Assembly (NCBI RefSeq): GCF_009923995.1
Contig: NZ_RFSK01000032.1
Coordinates: 1-64,000 of the forward strand
Source: Janthinobacterium sp.
GTDB taxonomy: Bacteria; Pseudomonadota; Gammaproteobacteria; Burkholderiales; Burkholderiaceae_D
DNA length: 64,000 bases
Direction of reading: 5' to 3'
A program made the translations under genes and the position numbers. Below are positions 26,864 to 35,038 of the stretch, one piece after another; position 1 is the stretch's first letter; every line of letters begins with the position of its first letter. The notes under the pieces were generated by a model. That model did not search any database. It was not told the origin of the DNA and worked only from the letters and a program-made list of their open reading frames with translations.

Positions 26864-27925
26864 TCACGCCGCCCGGCGCGTCTGCGCCAGCGCCGCGTCG
26901 AAGGGACGGGGGTCGATCCAGGCGCGCACGTCGACCTTGCTGGGCAGGAAGTTCCAGCGGAACAGAAAGTCGCTGAAATCCTGCAAGCCCGCGACCGACG
27001 TTTCCGCCAGGTCCGTGTCCAGGCGCAGATGCGCATCCTTGCCGTAAGCCACCTGCACCCAGTGCTCGCTGGCATTCGATTCGCGCGCGAGGAAACGCCG
27101 CGTCTCGTCCGCGTGGCCCCGTGCCCACGCTTCGGCCCGCAGCACCTGGTCGACCAGGGTGACGGCGGAAGCAAAATGGTGGTCCAGCAAGTGCGCATCG
27201 ACGGTGAGAGTGCGCGGCGTGCCGTTGTTGGCGCGGATCAAGGGTTCCGGATGGCTGCCCGTATCGATCACCGTGTGCAGGCCGAACTGCTGCGCCAGCT
27301 GGGCGGCCGAGGCGCCTTTCAGGAAGATGGCGTCCACCTCGCCCCGCAAGAGGCCCAGCAGTTCCGGGCTTTGACCGCCCCGCCGCGCGCCGCTGAACAG
27401 GTTCGTCGCCGTCCCCTGCTCCGGCGGCGCCTCGCTCTGCCCCGCATTGATCACATAATCGACCAGTTCCACGTCGGCAACCGTCAAACCATCCAGGCTC
27501 AGCGCATTTTCCAGCCCCCGCAAGGCTTGCGCGCGCGCAAAGTCGATCTGCGCCCTGGCCCACAAGGGCAAGCCGAAACGCCGGCCCTTCAAGTCGCGCA
27601 CCGTGGCGATGCCGCTGCCGGGCAGGGTCAGTATCAGCTGCGTCTCGTCCGACCACGACAGGCCGATGACGCGCGTCTCGCGCCCTGCCGCCCTGGCCCA
27701 CAGGGCGGGAATATTGCCGCCGTGGCGCACGGAGTTCTGCAGGGTATGGTCGAAATGCGATTCGCGCACGGCTTCCTGGTCGGACTCGCGCAAGGAGCGC
27801 AGGCTGGTGCCGTCGGCGCGCAAGGCGTCTTCCAGCCAGCCTTGCTGCAGGGCGATGCCCAGGCCCGTCGGGACGGGGCAGCGCGTGTACCACAGGGTGT
27901 CGAGTGCTTGGTTCTCATTGCTCAT
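26864..27925 (-). CDS. DszB-like putative sulfinate desulfinase
   Basis: A 353-residue protein of the periplasmic-binding-protein fold without a signal peptide, so it should be cytoplasmic. The N-terminus (LWYTRCPVPTGLGIALQQGWLED) and SHFDHTLQNSVRHGGNIPALW align with DszB, the 2'-hydroxybiphenyl-2-sulfinate desulfinase of Rhodococcus, as I remember it. The three DszB active-site residues (Cys27, His60, Arg70) correspond to Cys16, His57 and Arg67, with the His-to-Arg spacing of ten retained. It would normally be annotated as an ABC binding protein. Conserved chemistry and the absence of a signal argue for an enzyme. A clear GGAG precedes the ATG; it lies 39 bases after the ATPase gene. Confidence 0.78.
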   Translation of the reverse strand: MSNENQALDTLWYTRCPVPTGLGIALQQGWLEDALRADGTSLRSLRESDQEAVRESHFDHTLQNSVRHGGNIPALWARAAGRETRVIGLSWSDETQLILTLPGSGIATVRDLKGRRFGLPLWARAQIDFARAQALRGLENALSLDGLTVADVELVDYVINAGQSEAPPEQGTATNLFSGARRGGQSPELLGLLRGEVDAIFLKGASAAQLAQQFGLHTVIDTGSHPEPLIRANNGTPRTLTVDAHLLDHHFASAVTLVDQVLRAEAWARGHADETRRFLARESNASEHWVQVAYGKDAHLRLDTDLAETSVAGLQDFSDFLFRWNFLPSKVDVRAWIDPRPFDAALAQTRRAA

Positions 27926-27964
27926 CTTGTATCTCCAGGTTGATGGATATCAAAAACACGAAAA

Positions 27965-28846
27965 TTACAGCGCCATCCTGCGCGCCCATTCATTGCCATC
28001 CCACAAGCTGCTGGGGTCCACATCGTGCGCCGCTGGCGCATGCGATTCGTCGAGGTCGCTGAAATCCCCGTGCAAGCCGTCGCGGATGGCGACAAAGCCG
28101 GCCGCACCGCGCTGGCGCGGGTGGGCCAGCGGCACCTCCTGCACGCGCCGCACCTTGCCGGGACGCGCGTCGAGCACGACGATGCGGTCGGCCAGGTAGA
28201 CGGCTTCGTCGATGTCATGCGTGACCATCACCATGGTGATGCCCTCGTCCTGCCACAGGCGGCGCAGTTCCTGCTGCAGGCGCAAGCGGGTCAGCGCGTC
28301 GAGGGCGCCCAGCGGCTCGTCCAGCAGCAGCACGTCGGGCCGCCCCACGAGGGCGCGGGCAATCGCCGCCCGCTGCGACATGCCGCCCGACAATTGATGC
28401 GGATACGCATCCGCATAGCCATCGAGGCCCACGCGCGTGATTTCCGCCGCCACGCGGGCGTCGCGCTCGGCCAGCGCTACCTTGGTATTGCTGAAGGCCA
28501 CGGCCACGTTCTGCTGCACCGTCAGCCAGGGGAACAGGCGGTGGTCCTGGAACACGAGGCCGCGGCGCAGATCCGTGCCGCGGATGGGCACGCCATCGTG
28601 CAGCAGCAAGCCCGTGTAATCCGTGTCCAGGCCCGCCAAGAGGCGCAGCAGGGTGGATTTGCCGCAGCCGGACGCGCCCACGATGGCAACGAATTCGCCG
28701 GGCGCGATCGTCAGCGAAATATCGTCGAGCACGGGCAGCGGCGCGCCTTTCAGCGCGAAGGACTTGCTCACGTGCTGCACCTGCAAGCCGCCGCTCAGCT
28801 GCGGGCGTTGCGGCAACAGGGCCGAGGGGGAAACGAGATCATTCAT
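27965..28846 (-). CDS. ABC transporter ATP-binding protein, SsuB-like
   Basis: A 293-residue ATPase with Walker A GASGCGKST, Q-loop QDHRLFPWLT, signature LSGGMSQR, Walker B VLLLDEPLGALDA and the H-loop MVTHDIDEA. It belongs to the nitrate/sulfonate/taurine importer group. It energises the two permeases encoded upstream in the operon. The start at 28846 overlaps the MFS stop by four bases (ATGA). The C-terminal extension after the nucleotide-binding core (about 255-293) is longer than in SsuB and rich in Asp. Confidence 0.92.
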   Translation of the reverse strand: MNDLVSPSALLPQRPQLSGGLQVQHVSKSFALKGAPLPVLDDISLTIAPGEFVAIVGASGCGKSTLLRLLAGLDTDYTGLLLHDGVPIRGTDLRRGLVFQDHRLFPWLTVQQNVAVAFSNTKVALAERDARVAAEITRVGLDGYADAYPHQLSGGMSQRAAIARALVGRPDVLLLDEPLGALDALTRLRLQQELRRLWQDEGITMVMVTHDIDEAVYLADRIVVLDARPGKVRRVQEVPLAHPRQRGAAGFVAIRDGLHGDFSDLDESHAPAAHDVDPSSLWDGNEWARRMAL

Positions 28847-30123
28847 GGCGCACTCTCTGCAGTAGGGGCGAGGGAAGAAACGGCGGCGGGCGGCGCCCGG
28901 CGCAGCCAGCGGCTGCCGTGGAAGGCCAGCCAGGCGGCCAGCCACGGGAACAGCCAGATGAGGAACACATTGCGCAAGCCCGTGAGGTCGGCCAGGCGGC
29001 CCGCCGCCAGCGCGCCGGCCGTGCCGCCCACCATGCCGAACAGGGTCAAATGGGCGGAAACGCGGGCCTTGTCGACGGGCGCGCGGGCGATATTGTCCGT
29101 ATTGACGAGGTTATTCACGCCCAGCCCCAGTCCCAGCAGCACCGACGCGGCCAGGTAGGCGATGCTGTCCGGCCACAGGCCCAGGATCAGCAAGGCGGCC
29201 ATGATGGCCAGGTGGGCGCCGCCGTATAGCTGTTCGCGGTGGCGGCTGGCCAGCACGCAGCGCCCGAGGAACAGCAGCACCAGCACGCAGCTCAAGCCTT
29301 GCACGGCCATCAGCCAGACGGCGTGGTGCGCGGGCCAGTGCAGCACGCGGATGGCCAGCAGGATGGAAAACACGCCCACGCTGGACGCCGTGAAGCTGGC
29401 GAGGATCTCGAACAGATAGGTGCTGCGCACGATGGGCAGGCGCAGCAGCTGTCGCAGGCTGGCCGCGCCGGGCAACGCGGCCTGCCCCGCCGGCTTGCGC
29501 GGCGCCGTACTGCTGGGCAAAGTATTGTTGGGCAATACGTGCCAGCCCAGCACGGCCAGGATGGCGAACATCAGGGCGGAAATCAAGAAGCCCGCCTTCA
29601 GTCCCAGCTGCGCGATCAGGTAATTGCCGCACAGGGGGCCGAGGAATTGCATGCCGAGGATCAACGTTCCCTTGTACCAGCCCGCCTTGCCCTGCCCCAG
29701 TTCCGGCAGGCGCACGAGAAACACGGTGCTCATGGCCACGATGCGCAGCGAGATGCACAGTCCCACCAAGAACATCAGCAAGGCCACCCATTGCCAGCCG
29801 GGCAGCCACGGCAGCACGCAAAAGGCCAGCGCCAGGCTCAGGCTGACACCGGCGTACAGATGCTTCGGGTTACCGCGCGACAAGATATAGCCGGCTGGAA
29901 TGGTGCCCAGCGCCATGGCCAGGGTTTCCGCGCTGCTGATCGCGGCCAGCTGGAAGTTGCTCACGTGCAAATGCAGTCCCAGCAGGGTGGCCAGCACCTT
30001 GTTCATGCCGATCGTCACGCCCGACAGCAGGGTCAAGCCGATAAAGCGCAGCAAGAAGGCGCGCAGCTCGCCGTCGCGGGCGCTCGCGGCCGCCTCTGCC
30101 GTCAATGGCAAGGATTCACTCAC
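28843..30123 (-). CDS. MFS transporter of the organosulfur operon
   Basis: A 426-residue, 12-helix major facilitator (FLLRFIGLTLLSGVTIGMNKVLATLLGLHLHVSNFQLAAISSAETLAMALGTIPAGY...). It overlaps the upstream permease gene by eight bases and the downstream ATPase gene by four, so it is an integral part of the operon. An MFS inside a sulfonate ABC operon could import a second substrate or export the desulfurised carbon skeleton; export is my preference, by inference. A loop rich in Ala, Pro and Ser (about 205-230) separates the two six-helix halves. Confidence 0.85.
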   Translation of the reverse strand: MSESLPLTAEAAASARDGELRAFLLRFIGLTLLSGVTIGMNKVLATLLGLHLHVSNFQLAAISSAETLAMALGTIPAGYILSRGNPKHLYAGVSLSLALAFCVLPWLPGWQWVALLMFLVGLCISLRIVAMSTVFLVRLPELGQGKAGWYKGTLILGMQFLGPLCGNYLIAQLGLKAGFLISALMFAILAVLGWHVLPNNTLPSSTAPRKPAGQAALPGAASLRQLLRLPIVRSTYLFEILASFTASSVGVFSILLAIRVLHWPAHHAVWLMAVQGLSCVLVLLFLGRCVLASRHREQLYGGAHLAIMAALLILGLWPDSIAYLAASVLLGLGLGVNNLVNTDNIARAPVDKARVSAHLTLFGMVGGTAGALAAGRLADLTGLRNVFLIWLFPWLAAWLAFHGSRWLRRAPPAAVSSLAPTAESAP

Positions 30124-30880
30124 TGCTGCGCCCCTTCACCAGCAGGCGCGCGAGACGGGCAAACCCCACGTTCATGGCCTGCGCCAGCAAGGCGATCACG
30201 AGCACGGCCAGCAGGACGACGTCCATGCGGCCCGACACTTCGCCGTTGAGCAATAATGACCCCATGCCGGGACCGGCTGAAAACAGCAGTTCGCCGCCCA
30301 GGCACGCCAGCCAGGCGAACGCCAGCGCATGCGTGACGCCCGTGACGATGGCCGGCATGGCGCCCGGCAGCAGGATGCGCCGCAGGGTCTGCCAGCGCGT
30401 CAGGGTCAGCACCTGCCCCACTTCGCGCAGGCGCCCTTCCACCTGGCGCATGCCCGCATACGTGTTGAGCACGGTAGGATAAAAGGCGGCGATGGCGATC
30501 ACCAGCAGCTTGGCGCCGTCGCCATTGCCCACCCACAAGCCCAGCAAGGGAATCAGGCCCAGCAAAGGCACTTGCCGGATGCTGTGGAACAGAGGGCCGA
30601 TCAGGCGGTCCGCCAGCGGCGACTGCGCCATCAGCGCGCCCGTGACGATGCCCGCGCTGCCACCCAGCAGCAAGCCGGCCAGGGTACGGCCCAGGCTGGC
30701 GCGCAGATGCACCCACAGCTCGCCCGTGACGAGCAGGTCGCACAGGCTGTGCGCCAGGTCGCCCAGCGACACGAAGATATACGCGGCGGCCGCGCCCTGG
30801 CCGGACGCCCATTGCCAGGCGCCCAGCAGGGCCAGCGGCAGCAGCGCACCCTTGATGATCTGGATCAAACGTTGTTTCAT
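30116..30880 (-). CDS. ABC transporter permease, SsuC-like (second copy)
   Basis: A 254-residue permease with about six helices. The EAA-like loop that docks on the ATPase is seen at LREVGQVLTLTRWQTLRRILLPGAMPAIVTGV. It belongs to the BPD_transp_1 fold of sulfonate and taurine importers. The ATG is preceded by GGAGAG from within the upstream permease gene, with a four-base overlap. Together with the preceding permease it could form a heterodimeric channel, which is unlike SsuC homodimers. Confidence 0.9.
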   Translation of the reverse strand: MKQRLIQIIKGALLPLALLGAWQWASGQGAAAAYIFVSLGDLAHSLCDLLVTGELWVHLRASLGRTLAGLLLGGSAGIVTGALMAQSPLADRLIGPLFHSIRQVPLLGLIPLLGLWVGNGDGAKLLVIAIAAFYPTVLNTYAGMRQVEGRLREVGQVLTLTRWQTLRRILLPGAMPAIVTGVTHALAFAWLACLGGELLFSAGPGMGSLLLNGEVSGRMDVVLLAVLVIALLAQAMNVGFARLARLLVKGRSSE

Positions 30881-31719
30881 ATGGTCTCTCCACTACGCTT
30901 CCAGCGCATCAGCCATGCTTCCAGCGCGTGGCAAGCCCGGTCCAGGCCGAAGCCGATGGCGCCCGTCAGCACCACGCCTACCATGACCACGTCGAGGCGG
31001 AACATTTGCCGGCCCATTTCCATCATCTGCCCCAGGCCGCTGTCGGCGGCCAGCAATTCCGCGCCCACCAGCACCATCCACGAGCGCGACAGGGCGATGC
31101 GCATGCCCGTCAGCGCGGCCGGCACGATGGCGGGCAGGACGATCAGGCGGATGCGCTGCCAGCGCGAAAAGCAATACACTTGCGCCACCTCAAAGTAGCG
31201 CTGCGACAGGTTGCGGATGGCGTCATGCACGGCCAGCGCGACGATGAAGAAGCTGGCCTTGGCGACGATAAACACCTTGAAACTCTCGCCGATGCCGAAC
31301 AGCAGGATAAACAGGGGGATCAGGGCGACGGTGGGCAGCTGGCGCAAGACATTGAAAGTGGGGTCGACGTAGCTACGCAAGCCGGGGGACAGGCCCAGCA
31401 CGACGCCAAACGCCAGGCCAGCGCTGGCGCCCAGGCCGAAACCGGCCAGCAGGCGGAACAGGCTGATGCCCAGGTGCTGGCCCAGTTCGCCGCTTTCGGC
31501 CAGGTCGGCGGCCGTCAGCAGCACTTGCCACGGCGACATCAAGATGTGCGCGGGCATCCATTCCAAGGCGGTGGCCGCCGTCCACAGCAGCAGCAAAGCC
31601 AGCGGCGACGTCCACACGGACCAGGGCGAGCGCACGAAGCGCTGCAGCCAGGGGACAGAGGCTGCACGCGCCGGTGCGGCGGCGCGCGGCAAGGCGATGG
31701 CGGTGACGAGGGAAGTCAT
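30877..31719 (-). CDS. ABC transporter permease, SsuC-like (first copy)
   Basis: A 280-residue permease: N-terminal cytoplasmic part, then six or so helices, with the docking loop YFEVAQVYCFSRWQRIRLIVLPAIVPAALTGMRIALSRSWMVLVGAELL. Same family as the neighbour but only distantly similar, so the pair is not a recent duplication. The ATG overlaps the stop of the binding-protein gene (ATGA). The open frame upstream to 32082 is a shadow. Predicted to import sulfonates with the ATPase at 27965-28846. Confidence 0.9.
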   Translation of the reverse strand: MTSLVTAIALPRAAAPARAASVPWLQRFVRSPWSVWTSPLALLLLWTAATALEWMPAHILMSPWQVLLTAADLAESGELGQHLGISLFRLLAGFGLGASAGLAFGVVLGLSPGLRSYVDPTFNVLRQLPTVALIPLFILLFGIGESFKVFIVAKASFFIVALAVHDAIRNLSQRYFEVAQVYCFSRWQRIRLIVLPAIVPAALTGMRIALSRSWMVLVGAELLAADSGLGQMMEMGRQMFRLDVVMVGVVLTGAIGFGLDRACHALEAWLMRWKRSGETI

Positions 31720-32789
31720 GGCGTCCAGTAGGTTTGCAATTTCAGCTGCGCCAGCGCCTGGTTGACGAACTGGGGCGCGAACAGGCTGTCGACCTGCAGG
31801 GGCCGCCCGATCAGGCCCGCGCTCTTCGCATACGCCGCCTCGCCCACGTAATGCTGGCGCAGGCTGGCCGTAAACAACGGCGACCAGCGCGCCTGCCACG
31901 GCGTGTGGTCGCCCGCCAGCTCGCGCCGCACGACGCTTTCCACCTGGCCGGCCGCCGCCTCCGTGCGCACGTACTCGTCTTCGCCGCCGGCGCCGGCGGC
32001 CCGGTGGTGCTCGCGCACATACGCCGTCACCACCAGCTGGGCCAGCTGCGGATAGCGCTGCAGGAAGCCGCTGTCGGCCCACAGTTCGGCCCGCATCTTC
32101 CAGTCCTGCGGCGGCGCCTTGCTGGACCAGATGATCTTGCCCACCTGTTTATCTTCCAGCAGGAAGGCGTCGCTGAGGGTGAAGAAGGCGTCCACGCCGC
32201 CCGTCGCCACGGCGGCAGCGCCCGCCTGCGGATTGAGGTTGAGGATCTTGACGTCGCGCAAAGTCATGCCATTCGCTTCCAGCAGGCGCGCGAACGGGTA
32301 TTCCCACGGCCGGCCACGGTGCAGGGCGATCTTCTTGCCCTTCAAGTCCTTGATCGAGCGGGCCGTGGAGCCGCGCGGCACCACCAGGTAGGTATTGCTG
32401 AAGCTGCCGCCGGGCAGGATCAGCCGCGTCTGCAAGCCCGAGGCATTGGCGATAATCGAGGGCAAGTCGCCATACTGGGCCAGGTCGATCGAATGGTTGG
32501 CAAACGCTTCGTTGACTTGCGTCGCCACGGAATTGGTGGTGACGGGCACCCATTCCAGCTTCACGCCCAGCTTGCCCAGTTCGGCCGCCAGCCAGCCCTG
32601 CGCGGCCACCTGGGCGGCGGAGCCGGCAAACACGGTCTTGCCGGACGGCGCCGCGCGCGCCACGACGGCGATGCGCACGGCGTCCGGCAGCGGCTCGGCG
32701 GCCGCCCCGATGGCTGGCGCCAGCAGGCTGGCCGCCACGATGGCGGCAGACAGCTTGCGCCAGCTCAAACGTAATAATTTCAATGACAT
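31716..32789 (-). CDS. ABC transporter substrate-binding protein, SsuA-like
   Basis: A 357-residue exported binding protein: signal (KLSAAIVAASLLAPAIGAAAE), then EWVPVTTNSVATQVNEAFANHSIDLAQYGDLPSII, KGKKIALHRGRPWEYPFARLLEA and GKIIWSSKAPPQDWKMRAELWADSGF. It is a paralogue of the binding protein at the end of the operon. The ATG at 32789 is used; the 24 codons before it carry no signal character. Directly followed by the two permeases with four-base overlaps, so it is the cognate receptor. It lies 145 bases after the aldolase-like gene, and I found no -24/-12 promoter there. Confidence 0.88.
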   Translation of the reverse strand: MSLKLLRLSWRKLSAAIVAASLLAPAIGAAAEPLPDAVRIAVVARAAPSGKTVFAGSAAQVAAQGWLAAELGKLGVKLEWVPVTTNSVATQVNEAFANHSIDLAQYGDLPSIIANASGLQTRLILPGGSFSNTYLVVPRGSTARSIKDLKGKKIALHRGRPWEYPFARLLEANGMTLRDVKILNLNPQAGAAAVATGGVDAFFTLSDAFLLEDKQVGKIIWSSKAPPQDWKMRAELWADSGFLQRYPQLAQLVVTAYVREHHRAAGAGGEDEYVRTEAAAGQVESVVRRELAGDHTPWQARWSPLFTASLRQHYVGEAAYAKSAGLIGRPLQVDSLFAPQFVNQALAQLKLQTYWTP

Positions 32790-32934
32790 TGCGGACCTGT
32801 TCTTGATTAAAGATCGTTCAAACAGCGACGCCTGACAAAACCGTCGCGAGCGGCAGCGCATGTGGCCGGGAAGCTGCCGTGCCTGGACACAGCGAGCATC
32901 ACAGGCCGCAAGGCGCGACGCGCAGCAGGTTGGG

Positions 32935-33690
32935 TCAGGTATTGACCAGGTCGGTGGCGGGCAGCAGCGACAAGGCGCGCGCCGTGTCGATCAGCTTGCT
33001 CATCTTCCATTGCTGCAGCAGCACGCCGGGGCCGAAATCGCGCGAACCGCCGATGGCTTCGGCCGCGATCTGGATCTTCGCGCCCTCTTCCAGCAGCAGG
33101 ATGAATTCGGCCAGCTTCAGCAAGCCCTGCTTGCCCCACACGGTGGCGCCGCCATTCGCTTCCAGGATGGCCGTGGCGTGCGTGTTGCGGGCGATTTCGC
33201 CGAGGATGAAATCGACTTCCGGCTGGCGGCGGTCGATATAGATGGGAATTTCGCGCACCAGCTGGTAGCGCTGCACGGGCACGTAGCGGATCGGCAGGGT
33301 GCGGTGCGTCTGCGCCCACGCGCCCAGCGACGGCGAATGCACGTGCGAGATCGACGTCACCTCGGGCCGTTCGCGGAACAGTTTTAAATAACGCGCGCCG
33401 CCGTTATTCGCGTCGCCCGCGAGCACCGTGCCATCCAGCGCCAGCACGGCCGCCTTCAGGGGCTGGCCGCGGCGGAACGGGCCAGGGTCGTTGACCACCA
33501 CCACCTTGTCGCCGGCGGGCGTGCGCTCGACAAAGCCCACCGTGCCGTTGGCCGTCAGGCTGCCCGTCTCGCGCAGGCCGTCGAAGGCCGTCTGCGCATC
33601 GCGCCGTACCTGCTCCACGAAGGCCAGTTCGGCCGCCGTCAAATCCTGCGCCTGTACTTGTTGTGCTTCTGCTTGTGCCACGTCCGTCAT
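32935..33690 (-). CDS. Class II aldolase/adducin-family protein
   Basis: A 251-residue zinc-type class II aldolase fold: GSLTANGTVGFVERTPAGDKVVVVNDPGPFRRG, a metal His pair in SISHVHSPSLGAWAQTH and a third His about 60 residues on (NTHATAILEANGGATVWGK). Members cleave or epimerise sugar phosphates, but many are uncharacterised. Its place as first gene of an organosulfur operon under a sigma-54 promoter suggests it processes the carbon skeleton, which is inference. The ATG at 33690 has GGAG six bases upstream, better than the ATG at 33702. Confidence 0.82.
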   Translation of the reverse strand: MTDVAQAEAQQVQAQDLTAAELAFVEQVRRDAQTAFDGLRETGSLTANGTVGFVERTPAGDKVVVVNDPGPFRRGQPLKAAVLALDGTVLAGDANNGGARYLKLFRERPEVTSISHVHSPSLGAWAQTHRTLPIRYVPVQRYQLVREIPIYIDRRQPEVDFILGEIARNTHATAILEANGGATVWGKQGLLKLAEFILLLEEGAKIQIAAEAIGGSRDFGPGVLLQQWKMSKLIDTARALSLLPATDLVNT

Positions 33691-33745
33691 GTCATGCTCC
33701 ATTCAGTGTGAGGGGTTGGGATTGGCTGCATCTGCCCTCTACTTT

Positions 33746-33761
33746 CGCAAGACGCGTGCCA
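33746..33761 (-). promoter_or_regulatory. Sigma-54 promoter of the organosulfur operon
   Basis: Minus strand reads TGGCAC-GCGTC-TTGCG, an essentially perfect -24/-12 element with the invariant GG and GC twelve bases apart, about 56 bases before the aldolase-like start. Paired palindromes at 33795-33828 lie 58 bases upstream (centre to centre). Confidence 0.85.
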
Positions 33762-33794
33762 GCGCTGGAGCCGGGGGAAATGGTGGAGCGCTGC

Positions 33795-33828
33795 TGCCTG
33801 CGCAACAGCGGCTGCTGGCGCGGCAGCA
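33795..33828. promoter_or_regulatory. Paired activator-site palindromes (shared by divergent genes)
   Basis: TGCCT-GCGCAA-CAGCG (33795-33810) and TGCTG-GCGCGG-CAGCA (33813-33828) match the 16-bp pattern TGCTG-N6-CAGCA found at two other sigma-54 control regions here. They sit almost midway between two divergent -24/-12 promoters, as expected for enhancer sites of an NtrC-type activator. Confidence 0.65.
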
Positions 33829-33869
33829 GCGCTGGACGCGGGTGCTGTGGGCCAGCCAGCAAGCGGCGC

Positions 33870-33885
33870 GGGCACGTTTCCTGCA
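33870..33885 (+). promoter_or_regulatory. Sigma-54 promoter of the second DszB-like gene
   Basis: GGGCAC-GTTTC-CTGCA keeps the invariant GG and GC at the right spacing, 35 bases before the start at 33920 and 66 bases from the centre of the shared palindrome pair. Confidence 0.7.
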
Positions 33886-33919
33886 CGGTTCAAGGCTCCA
33901 CCCACCACGAAAGCATCCC

Positions 33920-34972
33920 ATGACTACCGCAACCGTCCCCGCCGTCGATACCGTCTGGTTTACCCGCTGCCCCGTGCCCACGGCCACGGGCCTGGCCTAC
34001 AAACTGGGCTGGCTGGACGAAGAATTCGCCCGCGACGGCATCGCGTTAAAGACCCTGCAGGAAGCAGGCGGCGAACTGGCGCGCCACCATTACGACCATG
34101 GCCTGTCCACGCTCGTGCGCGAAGGGGGCAACCTGCTGGCCCTGCCCGCCCGCGCGCAAGGAGCGCCCACGCGCCTGATCGGCCTGACCTGGATCGACGA
34201 ATGGCAAGCCATCCTCGTGCGCCCCGGTTCCGGCATCACGGCGCCCGCGCAGTTGCAGGGCAAGCGCCTGGCGCTGCCCGTGTTCCGCGCCGAAGACTTG
34301 CGCGACAAACGGCGCGGACACAGCATCGCGCGCGGCATGAGCCTGGCCGGCTACAAGGGCGTGCTGGCGTCCGCCGGCTTGACGCTCGACGATGTGAAAC
34401 TGGTGGAAGTGGGGGCCGACGCGCCAGCGCAAGCCAATCTGGGTGCAGGCCTGTGGCAGGGCATCGCGCCGCTGCTGCGCGGCGACGTCGATGCCGTCTA
34501 CGTGAAAGGCGCGGCGGCGGCCGAAGCGGCCCGCGCGGCGGGGCTGGCGGTGGGCATCGATATCGACGCCCTGCCCGACCGGCGCTTCCGCGTGAATAAC
34601 GGCACACCGCGGCCAATCACCGTGCATGCAACGATGCTGGAGCAGCATTTCGAGCTCGTCGTGCGCTTTTTGACGCAGACCCTGCGCGCCGCGCACTGGG
34701 CGCGCAGCCACCAGGCCGAGGTACTGGCCATCCTGCAGGGCGAAACGCGGGCCGGCGCCGATGCCGTGGCCGAAGCCTACCGCGACGGCTTCCACCTGGC
34801 CCTGGCACCCGACCTGTCCGAGGAAAAAGTGGCGCTGTTCCGCCAGCAGAAGGATTTCCAGCTGCAGCACGGCTTCCTCGACCGCGACGTCGATATCGAT
34901 GCCTGGATCGACCGCCGGCCCCTGGAAGAAGCGCAGCGGCGGCTGGACGCGCTGCTGCGGCAAGCCGCATGA
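33920..34972 (+). CDS. Second DszB-like putative sulfinate desulfinase
   Basis: A 350-residue paralogue of the protein at 26864-27925, also without a signal peptide. It begins VDTVWFTRCPVPTATGLAYKLGWLD. HHYDHGLSTLVREGGNLLALP follows. Cys17, His57 and Arg67 fall on the DszB catalytic positions Cys27, His60 and Arg70, with the same ten-residue His-Arg spacing. C-terminal blocks (VNNGTPRPITVHATMLEQHFELVVRFL and WARSHQAEVLAI) agree with the first copy. Transcribed alone from its own -24/-12 promoter, divergent from the operon. Likely removes sulfite from an aryl or alkyl sulfinate, which is inference. Confidence 0.78.
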   Translation: MTTATVPAVDTVWFTRCPVPTATGLAYKLGWLDEEFARDGIALKTLQEAGGELARHHYDHGLSTLVREGGNLLALPARAQGAPTRLIGLTWIDEWQAILVRPGSGITAPAQLQGKRLALPVFRAEDLRDKRRGHSIARGMSLAGYKGVLASAGLTLDDVKLVEVGADAPAQANLGAGLWQGIAPLLRGDVDAVYVKGAAAAEAARAAGLAVGIDIDALPDRRFRVNNGTPRPITVHATMLEQHFELVVRFLTQTLRAAHWARSHQAEVLAILQGETRAGADAVAEAYRDGFHLALAPDLSEEKVALFRQQKDFQLQHGFLDRDVDIDAWIDRRPLEEAQRRLDALLRQAA

Positions 34973-34977
34973 AGAAA

Positions 34978-35009
34978 CGGGGCCAGCGCATGCACAGGCG
35001 CTGGCCCCG
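34978..35009. terminator. 12-bp perfect inverted repeat between convergent genes
   Basis: CGGGGCCAGCGC and GCGCTGGCCCCG flank an eight-base loop, between the end of the second DszB-like gene and the end of ribH. A bidirectional terminator is likely although no T run follows. Confidence 0.6.
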
Positions 35010-35038
35010 GGGACTACGGCATCAAGGCAGACGGCGCC

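Noticed and set aside
26864-27925. Simple ABC substrate-binding protein call for the DszB-like gene
   Set aside because: No signal peptide or lipobox, and Cys/His/Arg at DszB catalytic positions. The transport call stays possible but is less likely.
32790-32934. A possible extra sigma-54 promoter before the first substrate-binding gene
   Set aside because: GG and GC pairs in this gap are one base off the required spacing, so I do not claim a promoter; read-through from the aldolase-like gene is simpler.
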